From the NCBI GenBank assembly GCA_016716835.1, contig JADJUW010000002.1:310001-374000 (forward strand): a stretch of DNA of 64,000 nt, given 5' to 3'. The notes beneath the pieces were generated by a model, which did not search any database, had not been told where the DNA came from, and saw nothing but the letters and a program-made list of their open reading frames with translations. This DNA is from Myxococcales bacterium (lineage in GTDB: Bacteria > Myxococcota_A > Polyangia > Haliangiales > Haliangiaceae). The position numbers were made by a program, and so were the translations under genes. This document shows positions 43,555-55,519 of this stretch, one piece after another. Each line of letters starts with the position of its first letter. Positions within the stretch are counted from its first letter, which is position 1.

Positions 43555-43999
43555 TCGGCTAGAAACCACCCGTGTTCCTGCGCCATCCTCGCTGCCACGT
43601 TGCGGAAGTTGCCCGGATCTGTGCGCGGCAAATTTGGCGTCACGATCACCTGGGCACCGAGCGCGCTCAACGCGTTGCGCTTGTCGACGGACATTTTCTC
43701 GGGCATGAGGCCGCCAACTTCATGCCGCGGGCGCCCGCGACCATCGCCAGGCAAAAGCCGGTGTTGCCGGCCGTCGCTTCAACAATGGTCATGCCCGGCG
43801 CCAGCACGCCGCGCGCTTCGGCGTCTTCGACGATCGCGATGGCAATGCGATCTTTGATCGACCCGCCGGGATTTAGGTGCTCGCACTTTACCAGCACTGG
43901 CACCGCTAGCTCCTTGCCGATGTGTTGCAGCCGCACCAGCGGCGTGCCGCCAATGTGGCGCAAGATGCCGAGGCGCTCGGTCGCGGGCGTCGTTGCCAT
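43555..43999 (-). pseudogene. Truncated and frameshifted copy of the cysteine-synthase-like gene
   Basis: The ATG at 43999 begins MATTPATERLGILRHIGGTP and follows the intact gene (40974-41945) closely through NPGGSIKDRIAI to AGARGMKL. There the copy lacks one base (GGCCGCCAAC against GGCACACCAAC), shifting frame. The matching frame resumes to EHGWFLAD, where the copy ends at repeat R2. It lacks the C-terminal half and cannot make a working enzyme. About 40 bases upstream of its ATG also match the upstream DNA of the intact gene. It is an old duplicate rather than a recent one (about 90% identity by eye). Confidence 0.85.
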
Positions 44000-44088
44000 G
44001 GCGTCACCATTGGCCACGGTGAGCCTAATGTCAAACCGCGTGGGTAAATCCGATTGACGCCCGGAGTTTTGCCCGCTAGCTTGCCACC

Positions 44089-44511
44089 ATGCCAACCCGC
44101 CAGGCACCTTTGCCGCCTCTTGGCGAACTCGAGCTGGCGCTGCTCGAGCTGCTGTGGAACGCCGGCGCGTGCGACGTAACCCAGGCGCACGCGGCCATCG
44201 GCAAACGCCGCGGTATCACGCCCAACACCATTGGCTCGGCGCTCGAGCGCCTCTACAAAAAGCGCTTGATCGCGCGACATAAAGTATCGCATGCGTATCG
44301 CTATGAGCCGGCCGTTGGGCGAGACGAGTTCGCGGCGAGGAAGTTGGTGACGGCGGCCGGCGGCATCAAGGCGCTCGCTGGTAGCGGGATGCTCGCGGCG
44401 TTCGTTGATTTAGTTGGCGACGTCGACGAGGCGGCGCTCGATCGGCTCGAGGCGCTGATCGCGGAAAAGCGCGACGAGCGTGGCCAGCGCGGCCAGCGGG
44501 GTGGTAAGTGA
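44089..44511 (+). CDS. BlaI/MecI-type transcriptional repressor
   Basis: This 140-residue winged-helix protein has LGELELALLELLWNAGACDV at the N-terminus and RRGITPNTIGSALERLYKKRL as the recognition helix. The wing and dimerisation helix (DEFAARKLVTAAGGIKALAG) follow, the standard order of BlaI/MecI. It overlaps the M56 gene by 4 bases (GTGA), as BlaI with BlaR1. The repressor is cut when its M56 partner is triggered in classical systems. Operators may lie in the 44000-44088 region, but no clear TACA/TGTA dyad was seen. The target is probably the downstream efflux operon. Confidence 0.88.
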   Translation: MPTRQAPLPPLGELELALLELLWNAGACDVTQAHAAIGKRRGITPNTIGSALERLYKKRLIARHKVSHAYRYEPAVGRDEFAARKLVTAAGGIKALAGSGMLAAFVDLVGDVDEAALDRLEALIAEKRDERGQRGQRGGK

Positions 44512-45482
44512 CCCTCAGCCTGGTGATGCTATGCATCGCGGCGGGCGGGGCGATCGCATTTGTTACCTCAGCCATCGTCGGCGTGGCGCTGTTGGCTGCG
44601 CGGCGCGCGATGTCCAGACTGACCCCGGCGGCAAATGCACGGGTCTTGTTTGGCGCTGCGGTGTTGCCGCTGCTCGTAAGCGTGGCTGCCATGATCGCTG
44701 CGCTTGCGCCGTCGTTTGGTCTCGTCGCTGATCATTGCGAACCTGTTGGCACCACGCACGCACATCCCCACATCTGCACCGCGCATCACGTCAGCGAGGC
44801 GCCGGCGCTTGCCGTCGCGCTGCTCGCTGGCACGCTCGCTTTGCGCCTCGGCCTGCGGCTGGCGCGGCTTGTGCGTGGCGCGTACGTCGCACGCGTGGCG
44901 CGACGCAACCTGCTCGCCTCGGCGCGCTACGAAGCCACCCTCGGCGCGCATGTCTTGCCCTTAGCCGCACCGCAGGCGTTCGTAATCGGCGTGGGGCATC
45001 CACTAATATTTGTCACCGAGGGCCTGTTGGCCGATCCGCATCGAAAACACTCGATGGCCGCCCTGGCGCACGAACGGGCGCACATTCGCCGCCGCGATCT
45101 ACTACGCCGCGCCTTGGCGGGCATGGCGTTGGCATTTCATCTCCCAGGCCTCGCGTCATGGCTTGAGCAGCAAGTTTCGCGCGCGCACGAGCTTGCGGCC
45201 GATGCCGAAGCCGCCGCCGATGTTGGTAGCCGGGTTGATGTGGCCGCCGCGCTGGTTGCGATGACGCGCGCGCAGCTCGTGCCGCTTGGTGTCGCGATGT
45301 CTTTTGGGGTAGGCGATGTGGAGGCGCGCGTGCACGCGTTGCTCGACGCTCAGCCGCGATTCGATCGACCGCGGCCCGCGGCGTTGTTGGTTGGCCTGCT
45401 CGGGCTTGTGCTGCTGCTTGGCCTGACCGCAGATGCCGTGCATCACGGCGTCGAGATGGTGCTCGGCCTGCTCGTCGACTAA
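44508..45482 (+). CDS. BlaR1-like M56 metalloprotease with His/Cys-rich loop
   Basis: This 324-residue membrane protein has TM segments near 1-32, 45-70, 98-115 and 288-310. The zinc protease motif is LAHERAHIRRRD (His188, Glu189, His192), with the third ligand in SRAHELAADA (Glu228). Residues 76-94, between the second and third TM segments, hold HC...HAHPHIC...HH: eight His/Cys in 19 residues, a likely metal-binding loop. The C-terminal penicillin-binding sensor of BlaR1 is absent. This is consistent with a metal-triggered protease that cleaves the adjacent BlaI-type repressor. The gene starts with GTG. Confidence 0.8.
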   Translation: MTLSLVMLCIAAGGAIAFVTSAIVGVALLAARRAMSRLTPAANARVLFGAAVLPLLVSVAAMIAALAPSFGLVADHCEPVGTTHAHPHICTAHHVSEAPALAVALLAGTLALRLGLRLARLVRGAYVARVARRNLLASARYEATLGAHVLPLAAPQAFVIGVGHPLIFVTEGLLADPHRKHSMAALAHERAHIRRRDLLRRALAGMALAFHLPGLASWLEQQVSRAHELAADAEAAADVGSRVDVAAALVAMTRAQLVPLGVAMSFGVGDVEARVHALLDAQPRFDRPRPAALLVGLLGLVLLLGLTADAVHHGVEMVLGLLVD

Positions 45483-45487
45483 TAAAC

Positions 45488-46786
45488 GTGGAACCAGTGA
45501 AAACATTTATGATGGCAACAATAGACCGCAAAACACCGATTGGTGGTCGGATTTTAATCGGCGTGCGAAGCCTCATGTTTGTCGCGAGTTGCTTGCTTGG
45601 CCTCGCCGCGCAGGCCGATGACAAGCGGCCGCTGACCGAGGCCGACGTGCTGGCGTTAGCCGTGGCGCGCGACCCGGAAATCTTGGCGCTGCACGCCGAA
45701 ACCTCGTTGGCGCTGGCCGAGGAGCGGCGGGGAGGGATGCATGCGAATCCCACGGTTAGCTGGGAACGTGAGCATTTGCCAAGCGTCGGCGCGATGAGCG
45801 CGACAACGGAAACGTCGTTGCAGCTCGCGGTGCCGATCGAGCTGTTTGGTAGGCGCCCGGCGGCGCAGGCGTTGGCGCGCGTGGCCACCGCAGGTGCGCG
45901 GGCGCATGCGGCGCAGGGGCAAGGCGACGTCGCTGAGCGCGCGCTGTTGGCGTTTTATGCCGCGCTCGCGGCAACCCGTGAGGCTGAGATCTTGGCCGAC
46001 GCGGCGACGCGCCTGCAAGAAGCGGCGCGCATTGTCGGCCGTCGCCACGATGAGGGCACGACCTCGGGGTACGAGCGCACGCGGCTTGAGGTGGAGACAG
46101 AAATGTCGCGCAGCGAGCTGGCGCAGGCGACGGCTGCGGCGCGGATCGCACACGCGCGGTTGGCTGGCTTGATTGGCGCGGACGTCGCGACCATGACCTT
46201 GCGCGGCGAGTTGAGCGTGTCGTCACCAGCGACCGCGGCGGCTGCTATGGCCGCAGCGCCCCAAGCGCGCACCTCGCTGCGGCTGCTTGCGCAGGCCGAG
46301 GCGCAGGCGCATCGCGCGACGTCGGCGGCGCGATGGGCGTGGCTGCCGACGCTCACGGTGGCGGGAGGGCTGCGTCGCGAAATCACCGAGACGACGCGCG
46401 ACGGCTATGTCGCGGGCGTATCGCTTTCCTTGCCGGTGTTTGATCGCGGGCAAGACTCGGTCACCGCCGCGCGCGCCGCGCAGCAACAGGCAACGGCGGC
46501 GTTGCGCCTCGGCGAGCGCGACACGCAGTTGCGGCTCACCGTGGCGCGCGAGGCGCTTGCGGCGGCGGTCGCCGAGTTAGCGCGCTTTCGCGAGGCGACG
46601 AGCGCGCGCGTTGAATTGCTCGAGCGAGCGGCGCTGGCTGGGTATCGCGAAGGCGATCGCTCCGTCGTCGAATTAGTCGATGCGCAACGAGCGCGCACCG
46701 CGGTGGCGCGGCGCGTATTGGCGCTGGAGCTCGAGGCAAAACAAGCAGAATTGGTGCTGCGTGCGGCGCAGGGGGAATTCGAATGA
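45488..46786 (+). CDS. Outer-membrane efflux channel (TolC/CzcC-like)
   Basis: This 432-residue TolC-family protein is read from GTG 45488; later ATGs at 45509-45512 are alternatives. The signal segment is SLMFVASCLLGLAAQA, followed by LTEADVLALAVARDPEILAL, the typical OEP opening. Two long helical hairpins, with repeated Leu/Ala coiled-coil sequences and the NPTVSWEREH and LPTLTVAGGLRREI strand segments, complete the duplicated OEP fold. It comes first in a czcCBA-order operon, 5 bases after the M56 gene. Confidence 0.85.
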   Translation: MEPVKTFMMATIDRKTPIGGRILIGVRSLMFVASCLLGLAAQADDKRPLTEADVLALAVARDPEILALHAETSLALAEERRGGMHANPTVSWEREHLPSVGAMSATTETSLQLAVPIELFGRRPAAQALARVATAGARAHAAQGQGDVAERALLAFYAALAATREAEILADAATRLQEAARIVGRRHDEGTTSGYERTRLEVETEMSRSELAQATAAARIAHARLAGLIGADVATMTLRGELSVSSPATAAAAMAAAPQARTSLRLLAQAEAQAHRATSAARWAWLPTLTVAGGLRREITETTRDGYVAGVSLSLPVFDRGQDSVTAARAAQQQATAALRLGERDTQLRLTVAREALAAAVAELARFREATSARVELLERAALAGYREGDRSVVELVDAQRARTAVARRVLALELEAKQAELVLRAAQGEFE

Positions 46787-48413
46787 ATATGCAACTAACA
46801 ACGTCTGCGCTATCCATCGCGGTCGTCGCGGCGCTCGCCGCAGGCTGCAAGGGCCACGGGTCAGGCCACGATCACGCCGACGATCATCCCAAGGGCCACG
46901 ACCATCACGAGGAAGGGCACGGCCACGGCGATGGTCCCGTCGTGCGCATCACGCGCTGGAGCGAGCGGCTCGAACTATTTGCCGAACATCCCACCGCCAT
47001 CGCTGGCGTCGAACTCAAGCTGCTGACCCATCTTACCGTGCTCGAAGATTTTCGCGCGCTTGAGCAAGCCGAGGTGGTGCTGGAGCTAACGCGTGTAAAC
47101 GCAGGCGGCGACGCTAATGCCAACGCTTCGCCGCTGACGGCGAGCGCCAAGGCGCCGTTACGGCCCGGCATCTATGAGCTGGTGTTTACGCCGCCGCAAG
47201 CCGGCACCTATCGCGGTCGCCTGGTGGTGAGCGGCAGCGTCGTCGATGTCATCGACGGGCTCGAGGTGGTGGTCGCGGCCGACGCCAAGGGGGTAACGGC
47301 GGCGCCAGCGGCACCCGAAGAGGACGCCTCCATCGAACTACTCAAGGAACAGCAATGGGGCCTGCCGTTTGCGACGGCATTTGCGCGCAAGGGCGCGCTG
47401 GTGCCGGCGATCGAGGTCGCGGGCACGGTCGGCACGCCTCCGGGAGGCAGCGCCGATATTGGGGCACCGATCACTGGCCGCGTGATCGCGCCGCCACAAG
47501 GGCTGCCGCGCCCTGGCATCGAGGTGCGCAAGGGCCAATTGCTCGCGACGCTGGCGCCCGCGCCGTCGTCGCCAGAAGAGGCGGCGCGCGCGAGCCTAGC
47601 CGTTTCCGAGGCCGATGCGCGCTTGGCGCGGGCACGAGCCGCGGCCGAACGCGCCGAGCGCCTCATTAAAGATCAAGCCATCTCGCAGCGCGACGTCGAA
47701 GACGCGCGGCGCGAGGTTGGCGTTGCCGAGGAAGCGGCGCGCGCGGCGCGTGGCGCGCAGCAGCTCTTCGTCGGCGCGACCGGCGGGGCAGGTGCGGGCT
47801 CGTGGCGCTTGGTTTCGCCGATTAGCGGCACGCTAGTCGAAGTCGCCGCTACGCCAGGCGCGACCGTAGCGCCAGGCACCTTGCTATTTCGCGTCGTCGA
47901 CACCCGCGAGCTATGGATCTCGGCGCGGGTGCCCGAGCAAGACGCGGCGCGGCTGCGCGCCGATCGGGACGCCGCGTATCAGATCGCGGGACTCGATGGC
48001 TTTTTGCCGATTGCCATCACCGACAAGGCTGCGGGCGCCTCGCTGGTGGCGATTGGCCGCACGGTCGATCAGGTCTCGCGCACCGTCGACGTCATCTATG
48101 CCTTGACGCGACCTGCCAGCCAATTGCGCGTGGGCGGCCTGGTGCGCGTTAGCGTGCCCGCGGGCGACGAATTTGTCGGTGTCGTGGTGCCGACGACGGC
48201 GATCGTCGAAGACGAGGGTCGCGAGGTGGTTTACGTGCAGGTCGACGGCGAACATTTTGAGGCGCGTGTGGTCAAGACCAGCGCGCGCATGGGCGACCGC
48301 ATCGGCATCTCGCAAGGCCTCGTTGATGGCGAGCGCGTCGTCACCCGCGGCGCCAACGTGGTGCGCCTCGCGGCGCGCGCGCCCACCACGGAAGCCCATG
48401 GACATATTCACTA

Positions 48414-48414
<1 letters not shown>
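46783..48414 (+). CDS. RND efflux adaptor (CzcB-like) with His-rich tail
   Basis: The protein has 543 residues. Its lipoprotein signal ends in AALAAGCKG (Cys22), followed by a His-rich segment (about residues 25-49, with HDHADDHPKGHDHH) that may bind metal in the periplasm. The adaptor core has GRVIAPPQGLPRPGIEVRKG and SPISGTLVEVAATPGATVAP (lipoyl halves), a hairpin with coiled coil (about 265-320), and a beta-barrel ending in GLVDGERVVTRGANVV. Stop/start overlap ATGA couples it to the channel gene, and TAATG links it to the pump gene. It is a CzcB/CusB-type periplasmic adaptor. Confidence 0.9.
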
Positions 48415-51506
<3,092 letters not shown>

Positions 51507-51508
51507 CG

Positions 51509-52219
51509 CTACGCCACCTTGCGCGACAAACGCAGCACATTGGGTAGCTTCCAGTCAATGAGTAGCTCTTGGTAGCCGTCCGGCAACTCGCCACCAAAGC
51601 CGTTGTATTCGATGACGTAGGTGCCGGCGGGGGCGTGCGCGAAGAACTTGCGCGCATGCGCGACATCCCGCTCAAAGCGAGCATTGCTCAGCTCGACCGC
51701 GTCGTCGATGTGGGCGTCTGGACCAAACAAGTTCTCGCCAAACGGATTGTACAAATAGTAGGCTTCGGCGGCAGGCAACTCACCGGCACCCAGCGTGCCG
51801 ACGACAAAGCGGCAGCGATCGCCAAGGTTAAATTGTCCTGCCAGCGTGTTCGCAGCAGCTACGAAATGGCGACGCTGCTCGACGCCGATAAAGTGCGCCT
51901 TGCTGGCTAACGCCGCCGCCACGCAAAATTTTCCGGCGCCGGCGCCGATATCGACGACCGACGTAATTTCGTAGGCGTCGAGCCACTGGGCAACGCGCAA
52001 GGCCACCGCGAGCGGGGTCCAGTGTTGGCCCGAAACCACTCTCAGCTCGGCAGGTAAGAATTGATCAAAGGCACGCTCGGCCGGACGCAGGCCGCTGCGC
52101 AGCGCGCTGGCAACTTGACGCGGCGTTGGCGAAGACGACGGCTCGTGGCCTGGCGACGTTGGCGCGTCATAGGACCATTCATGGTCTGGTTGTTCTGAGT
52201 CATCGTCGCTCTCGATCAA
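51509..52219 (-). CDS. Class I SAM-dependent methyltransferase
   Basis: The protein of 236 residues has motif I VVDIGAGAGKFCVAAALASK (GxGxG) and motif II HFIGVEQRRHFVAAAN, both typical of class I methyltransferases. The acceptor side (AYYLYNPFGENLFGPDA) resembles the N/D-PPF/Y motif of N-methyltransferases (NPFGEN). The first 40 residues are acidic and disordered. It stands 2 bases after the pump gene on the opposite strand and probably follows the malic enzyme gene in one transcript (23-base gap). The substrate is unknown. Confidence 0.82.
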   Translation of the reverse strand: MIESDDDSEQPDHEWSYDAPTSPGHEPSSSPTPRQVASALRSGLRPAERAFDQFLPAELRVVSGQHWTPLAVALRVAQWLDAYEITSVVDIGAGAGKFCVAAALASKAHFIGVEQRRHFVAAANTLAGQFNLGDRCRFVVGTLGAGELPAAEAYYLYNPFGENLFGPDAHIDDAVELSNARFERDVAHARKFFAHAPAGTYVIEYNGFGGELPDGYQELLIDWKLPNVLRLSRKVA

Positions 52220-52242
52220 TTACGTTCTCCTTTTGCGGTTTC

Positions 52243-53661
52243 TCACGCGCGCGCGGTGTTTTCAAGCCCGAGCCGACGTGCACGCGCCACCGTCGCTTGG
52301 CGCACCGCTTCATGTACTTGTTGGTTGAGCGGGCTTGGCACCACCTCGCCCGGCTCGGCCATGCGCGCGATGACCTCGGCGGCATCGATGAGCATTTCGA
52401 TGGTGATGGCGCGACTACGGACCTCGAGCGCGCCCTTAAACAGCCCAGGAAAGGCGAGGGCGTTGTTGATCGATCGGCCATCGATGGCAAACGCCGCGCC
52501 CGCCGCGCGCGCCGCATCCGGCGAAATTTCGGGTTCGGGATTGGACAGCGCGAAGATGACATGGCCTTGGCGGATCATGGCCGGCGAGATGAGGCCGGCG
52601 CGGCCTGTGGTCGCAATGACAATGTCGGACTCGCGCATCAGCGTCGTCAGATCGGTGGGGCGCGCGCCATGCGCGGTTAGGCGGGCCACGGCCTGCGCCG
52701 AGACATCGCTGACCAGCACCTCCTCGACGCCGTACGCCAACGCCAGCCTCGCGATCGAGCTGCCCGCCGCGCCAAGGCCAAGTTGGCCGATGCGGGCCTT
52801 GGTTAGATCTCGCCCGGTCAGCCGGCAGACGTTGATGATGGCGGCGAGCGCGGCGGTGGCGGTGCCGTGTTGGTCGTCGTGCAGCACCGGCTTCTGCAGG
52901 CGTGCTTGCAACTGTTCTTCGATATAGAAGCAATCGGGCGTGCGGATGTCTTCGAGGTGGATGGCGCCAAAGCCAGGGGCCAGCCGCATCACGGTTTCGA
53001 CAAATTCATCCGGATCACGCGTATCCACGAGGATGGGCGTGGCGCTGATCTTCGCCAGCTGATCGTAAAGCACCGCCTTGCCTTCCATTACCGGCAGGCT
53101 GGCCAACGCGCCGATATCACCCAGGCCCAGCACGCGCGTCCCGTTGGTAAAGATGCCCACCGAATTGCCGACGCCGGTGAGCGTCCATGCGAGCTGCGGA
53201 TCTTTTTCGATCGCCTTGGCGACGCGTGCGACGCCCGGGGTATAGATGTGCCTCAAATCGCTGAGCTCGCGCAAGGCAACGCGACTCGTGGAATGCAGCT
53301 TGCCCCCTTGGTGGCAGGCGAACACTTGATCAAGCATATGAATGAGTTCGACGCCTTCAAGCTGCCGCACGGCCTGCGCGACGCGCTCGGTGTGGGCATC
53401 GTTTTCGGTCTCGATGGTAATGTCGCGCACCGTAAACACCTCACCAATTTGATTGGTGGAGATTTCGCCGAGCAGGCCCCCATGCTCGGCAATCGTCGTC
53501 ATCAGCCGCGCGAGCTCGCCCGGTCGGTGGCGAAGGCGAACTCGAAAAATGGTGTCTACGCTGTACCCGTCCACCACGGCACCATCGCAAAATTGTAACG
53601 CCGTGTCACAAAACGGCTCTACGAAACGCGCCCCATTGACGGTTGGCGCCGCCGCGGCCAT
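52243..53661 (-). CDS. NAD(P)-dependent malic enzyme with N-terminal ACT domain
   Basis: This 472-residue enzyme decarboxylates malate to pyruvate. Residues about 30-110 form an ACT-like regulatory domain (FRVRLRHRPGELARLMTTIA). The catalytic domain shows ALRELSDLRHIYTPGVARVA, SVGIFTNGTRVLGLGDIGAL, then MEGKAVLYDQLAKI, VLHDDQHGTATAALAAIIN (metal-binding DDQHGT) and RIGQLGLGAAGSSIARL for NAD. The ATG at 53661 is only 12 bases from the start of the divergent RegB gene, so a later start, such as a GTG near 53580, may be used. An amino acid probably acts through the ACT domain. Confidence 0.9.
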   Translation of the reverse strand: MAAAAPTVNGARFVEPFCDTALQFCDGAVVDGYSVDTIFRVRLRHRPGELARLMTTIAEHGGLLGEISTNQIGEVFTVRDITIETENDAHTERVAQAVRQLEGVELIHMLDQVFACHQGGKLHSTSRVALRELSDLRHIYTPGVARVAKAIEKDPQLAWTLTGVGNSVGIFTNGTRVLGLGDIGALASLPVMEGKAVLYDQLAKISATPILVDTRDPDEFVETVMRLAPGFGAIHLEDIRTPDCFYIEEQLQARLQKPVLHDDQHGTATAALAAIINVCRLTGRDLTKARIGQLGLGAAGSSIARLALAYGVEEVLVSDVSAQAVARLTAHGARPTDLTTLMRESDIVIATTGRAGLISPAMIRQGHVIFALSNPEPEISPDAARAAGAAFAIDGRSINNALAFPGLFKGALEVRSRAITIEMLIDAAEVIARMAEPGEVVPSPLNQQVHEAVRQATVARARRLGLENTARA

Positions 53662-53673
53662 AGTCGGCGCACG

Positions 53674-54945
53674 ATGAGCGCCACCATGGTCGATAGCTCG
53701 CTGCGGTGGGTGGTGCGCTTGCGTTGGATTAGCCTGGGTGGCCTCGGCGTTTGCGCGGGCTTCGCCAAGTCTGAAGGCCAAGCGTTGCGGTGGTGGCTCA
53801 TCGCGGTAATCATCGGGCTCGGCGTGGCGTCGAACCTGGCGCTGGGATGGCTGCCACGTCGCCGTGGCATCACGCTGTCGCGCCAGCACACCTCCTACAT
53901 GATCGCCGCTGCGCTCGTGCTCGACATGCTGCTGCGCACGGCTTGCCTCGCGGTTACGGGCGGCGCCTCGAATCCTTTCTCGGTGCTCTATCTCGTGCAT
54001 ATCGCGTTGGCCGCCGTGGTCCTCACCTCGCGCCAGACGTTGGCGATGGCGGCGGTGTCGGTCGTGCTCTTCGCGCTGCTCTTTCTCGTCGACGTCGGGC
54101 AGGTGCACGTGCACGACCCCAAGGCGAGCTTATTTGAGAACAAGCATCTCCAGGGCATGTGGCTGGCGTTTACCCTGGCCGCGCTCATCACCGGCTATTT
54201 TGTGTCGCGCATTGCGGCCACCCTGCAGGCGCAGCGCGAGCAAATTGCCGAGCTGCGCGAGACCGCGGCGCGCAACGCGCGGCTGGCCTCGCTCACCACG
54301 CTGGCAGCGGGTGCGGCGCACGAGCTATCGACACCGCTGGGCACCATCGCGGTGGCCGCCTATGAAATGCGGGATTTGGCCAAGCGGCAGCGCAGCGGTG
54401 CCACCCCTGACGTAAGCCAAGACACGGCCGATCTTGATCTTATCCTCGCCGAGGTTGAACGCTGCCAACAGATTATTGCCCAGCTAGCGCCGCGCAGCCG
54501 CGAGGGAGAGGAGGCGGTCGCCATCTCAGCCGCCGACCTCGAACGCAACCTAAGGTCGCGCTTGGGCGGCGAGTGGGCGCGCATCGCGTGGCGTGCCGAG
54601 CCGATCGCGCTGCATGCGCCGGCGGCGCTGGTGCACACCACGGTGGCGGCCATCGTCAAAAATGCGCTCGACGCCTCGCCCGAGACAGGGCAGGTCGAAG
54701 TGACCATCGCGCCAGCCGCGGCAGGCTCAGCTGGCACGACGATCGCCGTGCGCGATCGCGGCGAGGGCATGACGCCAGCCTTCTTGCAGCGGCTCGGTGA
54801 GCCATTTTTTACGACCAAGGAGCCGGGCAAGGGCATGGGCCTTGGGCTGTTTCTCGCCAAGTCGACGATGGAAACGCTCGGCGGCCACTTGGCAATTCAT
54901 TCGACGCCGGGGCAGGGCACCGAGGTCGTGCTAACGTTTGCGTGA
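53674..54945 (+). CDS. RegB/PrrB-like redox sensor histidine kinase
   Basis: This 423-residue kinase has six hydrophobic segments in the first 190 residues. The quinone-binding GGASNPF box is at 96-102, LAAGAAHELSTPLGTIAVAA has phosphorylated His216, and a Cys264 in LAEVERCQQIIAQL aligns with the redox-active Cys of RegB. The ATPase domain has NALDASPE and GEGMTPAFLQRLGEPFFTTK boxes. Length and motif set match RegB/PrrB, which senses quinone redox state and controls respiration, photosynthesis and hydrogenase genes. ATG 53686 is an alternative start. The response regulator follows after 7 bases. Confidence 0.88.
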   Translation: MSATMVDSSLRWVVRLRWISLGGLGVCAGFAKSEGQALRWWLIAVIIGLGVASNLALGWLPRRRGITLSRQHTSYMIAAALVLDMLLRTACLAVTGGASNPFSVLYLVHIALAAVVLTSRQTLAMAAVSVVLFALLFLVDVGQVHVHDPKASLFENKHLQGMWLAFTLAALITGYFVSRIAATLQAQREQIAELRETAARNARLASLTTLAAGAAHELSTPLGTIAVAAYEMRDLAKRQRSGATPDVSQDTADLDLILAEVERCQQIIAQLAPRSREGEEAVAISAADLERNLRSRLGGEWARIAWRAEPIALHAPAALVHTTVAAIVKNALDASPETGQVEVTIAPAAAGSAGTTIAVRDRGEGMTPAFLQRLGEPFFTTKEPGKGMGLGLFLAKSTMETLGGHLAIHSTPGQGTEVVLTFA

Positions 54946-54952
54946 GGCGTGC

Positions 54953-55495
54953 ATGACCGAGCTTTCGCGGCATTATCTATTGGTCGACGACGATGAGCGC
55001 TTTCGCACCCGCCTAGCCAAGGCGCTCACCGATCGCGGCAATGAGGTCACGGCGGTTGGTTGCCACGCCGAAGCCCTTGCCGTGGCCGATCACCTCGCCT
55101 TTGATCGCGCCATCGTCGATCTTAAGATGCCAGGTAAAAATGGCCTGGCGACGGTGCGCGCGCTCAAGGAATTGCAGCCGACGATCGATATCGTGGTGCT
55201 CACCGGCTATGGCAGCATCGCCACCGCGGTCGATGCGATGCGCCACGGCGCCACGGAATACTTGCAGAAGCCAAGCCACACCGAGCAAATACTTGGCGCC
55301 TTTGCCGCCGAGCCGCCGGCGCTGGAGGAGACGGCGCAGGCGTTCGAGACGCCATCGCTCGCCAAGATCGAATGGGAGCACATCGAGCGCGTGCTGCATG
55401 AATGCGGTGGCAATATTTCGCGCGCGGCGCGAGTGCTCGGCTTGCAGCGCCGCACCTTGCAATACAAGCTCGCGAAGTTTCCCGTCGCGCGGTAG
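54953..55495 (+). CDS. RegA/PrrA/ActR-like response regulator
   Basis: This 180-residue response regulator has a receiver domain: HYLLVDDDERFRTRLAKAL, phosphoacceptor in DRAIVDLKMPGKNGL, TGYGSIATAVDAMRHGATEY and the Lys in LQKPSHTEQI. After an acidic linker, the C-terminal Fis-type helix-turn-helix is WEHIERVLHECGGNISRAAR, VLGLQRRTLQYKL. This is the exact RegA/PrrA layout (about 180-190 residues). ATG 54953 follows the RegB stop by 7 bases. It probably acts on respiratory or fixation genes that are not in this window. Confidence 0.9.
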   Translation: MTELSRHYLLVDDDERFRTRLAKALTDRGNEVTAVGCHAEALAVADHLAFDRAIVDLKMPGKNGLATVRALKELQPTIDIVVLTGYGSIATAVDAMRHGATEYLQKPSHTEQILGAFAAEPPALEETAQAFETPSLAKIEWEHIERVLHECGGNISRAARVLGLQRRTLQYKLAKFPVAR

Positions 55496-55519
55496 CGACG
55501 CGCGGCAGGCGCAAATTGC

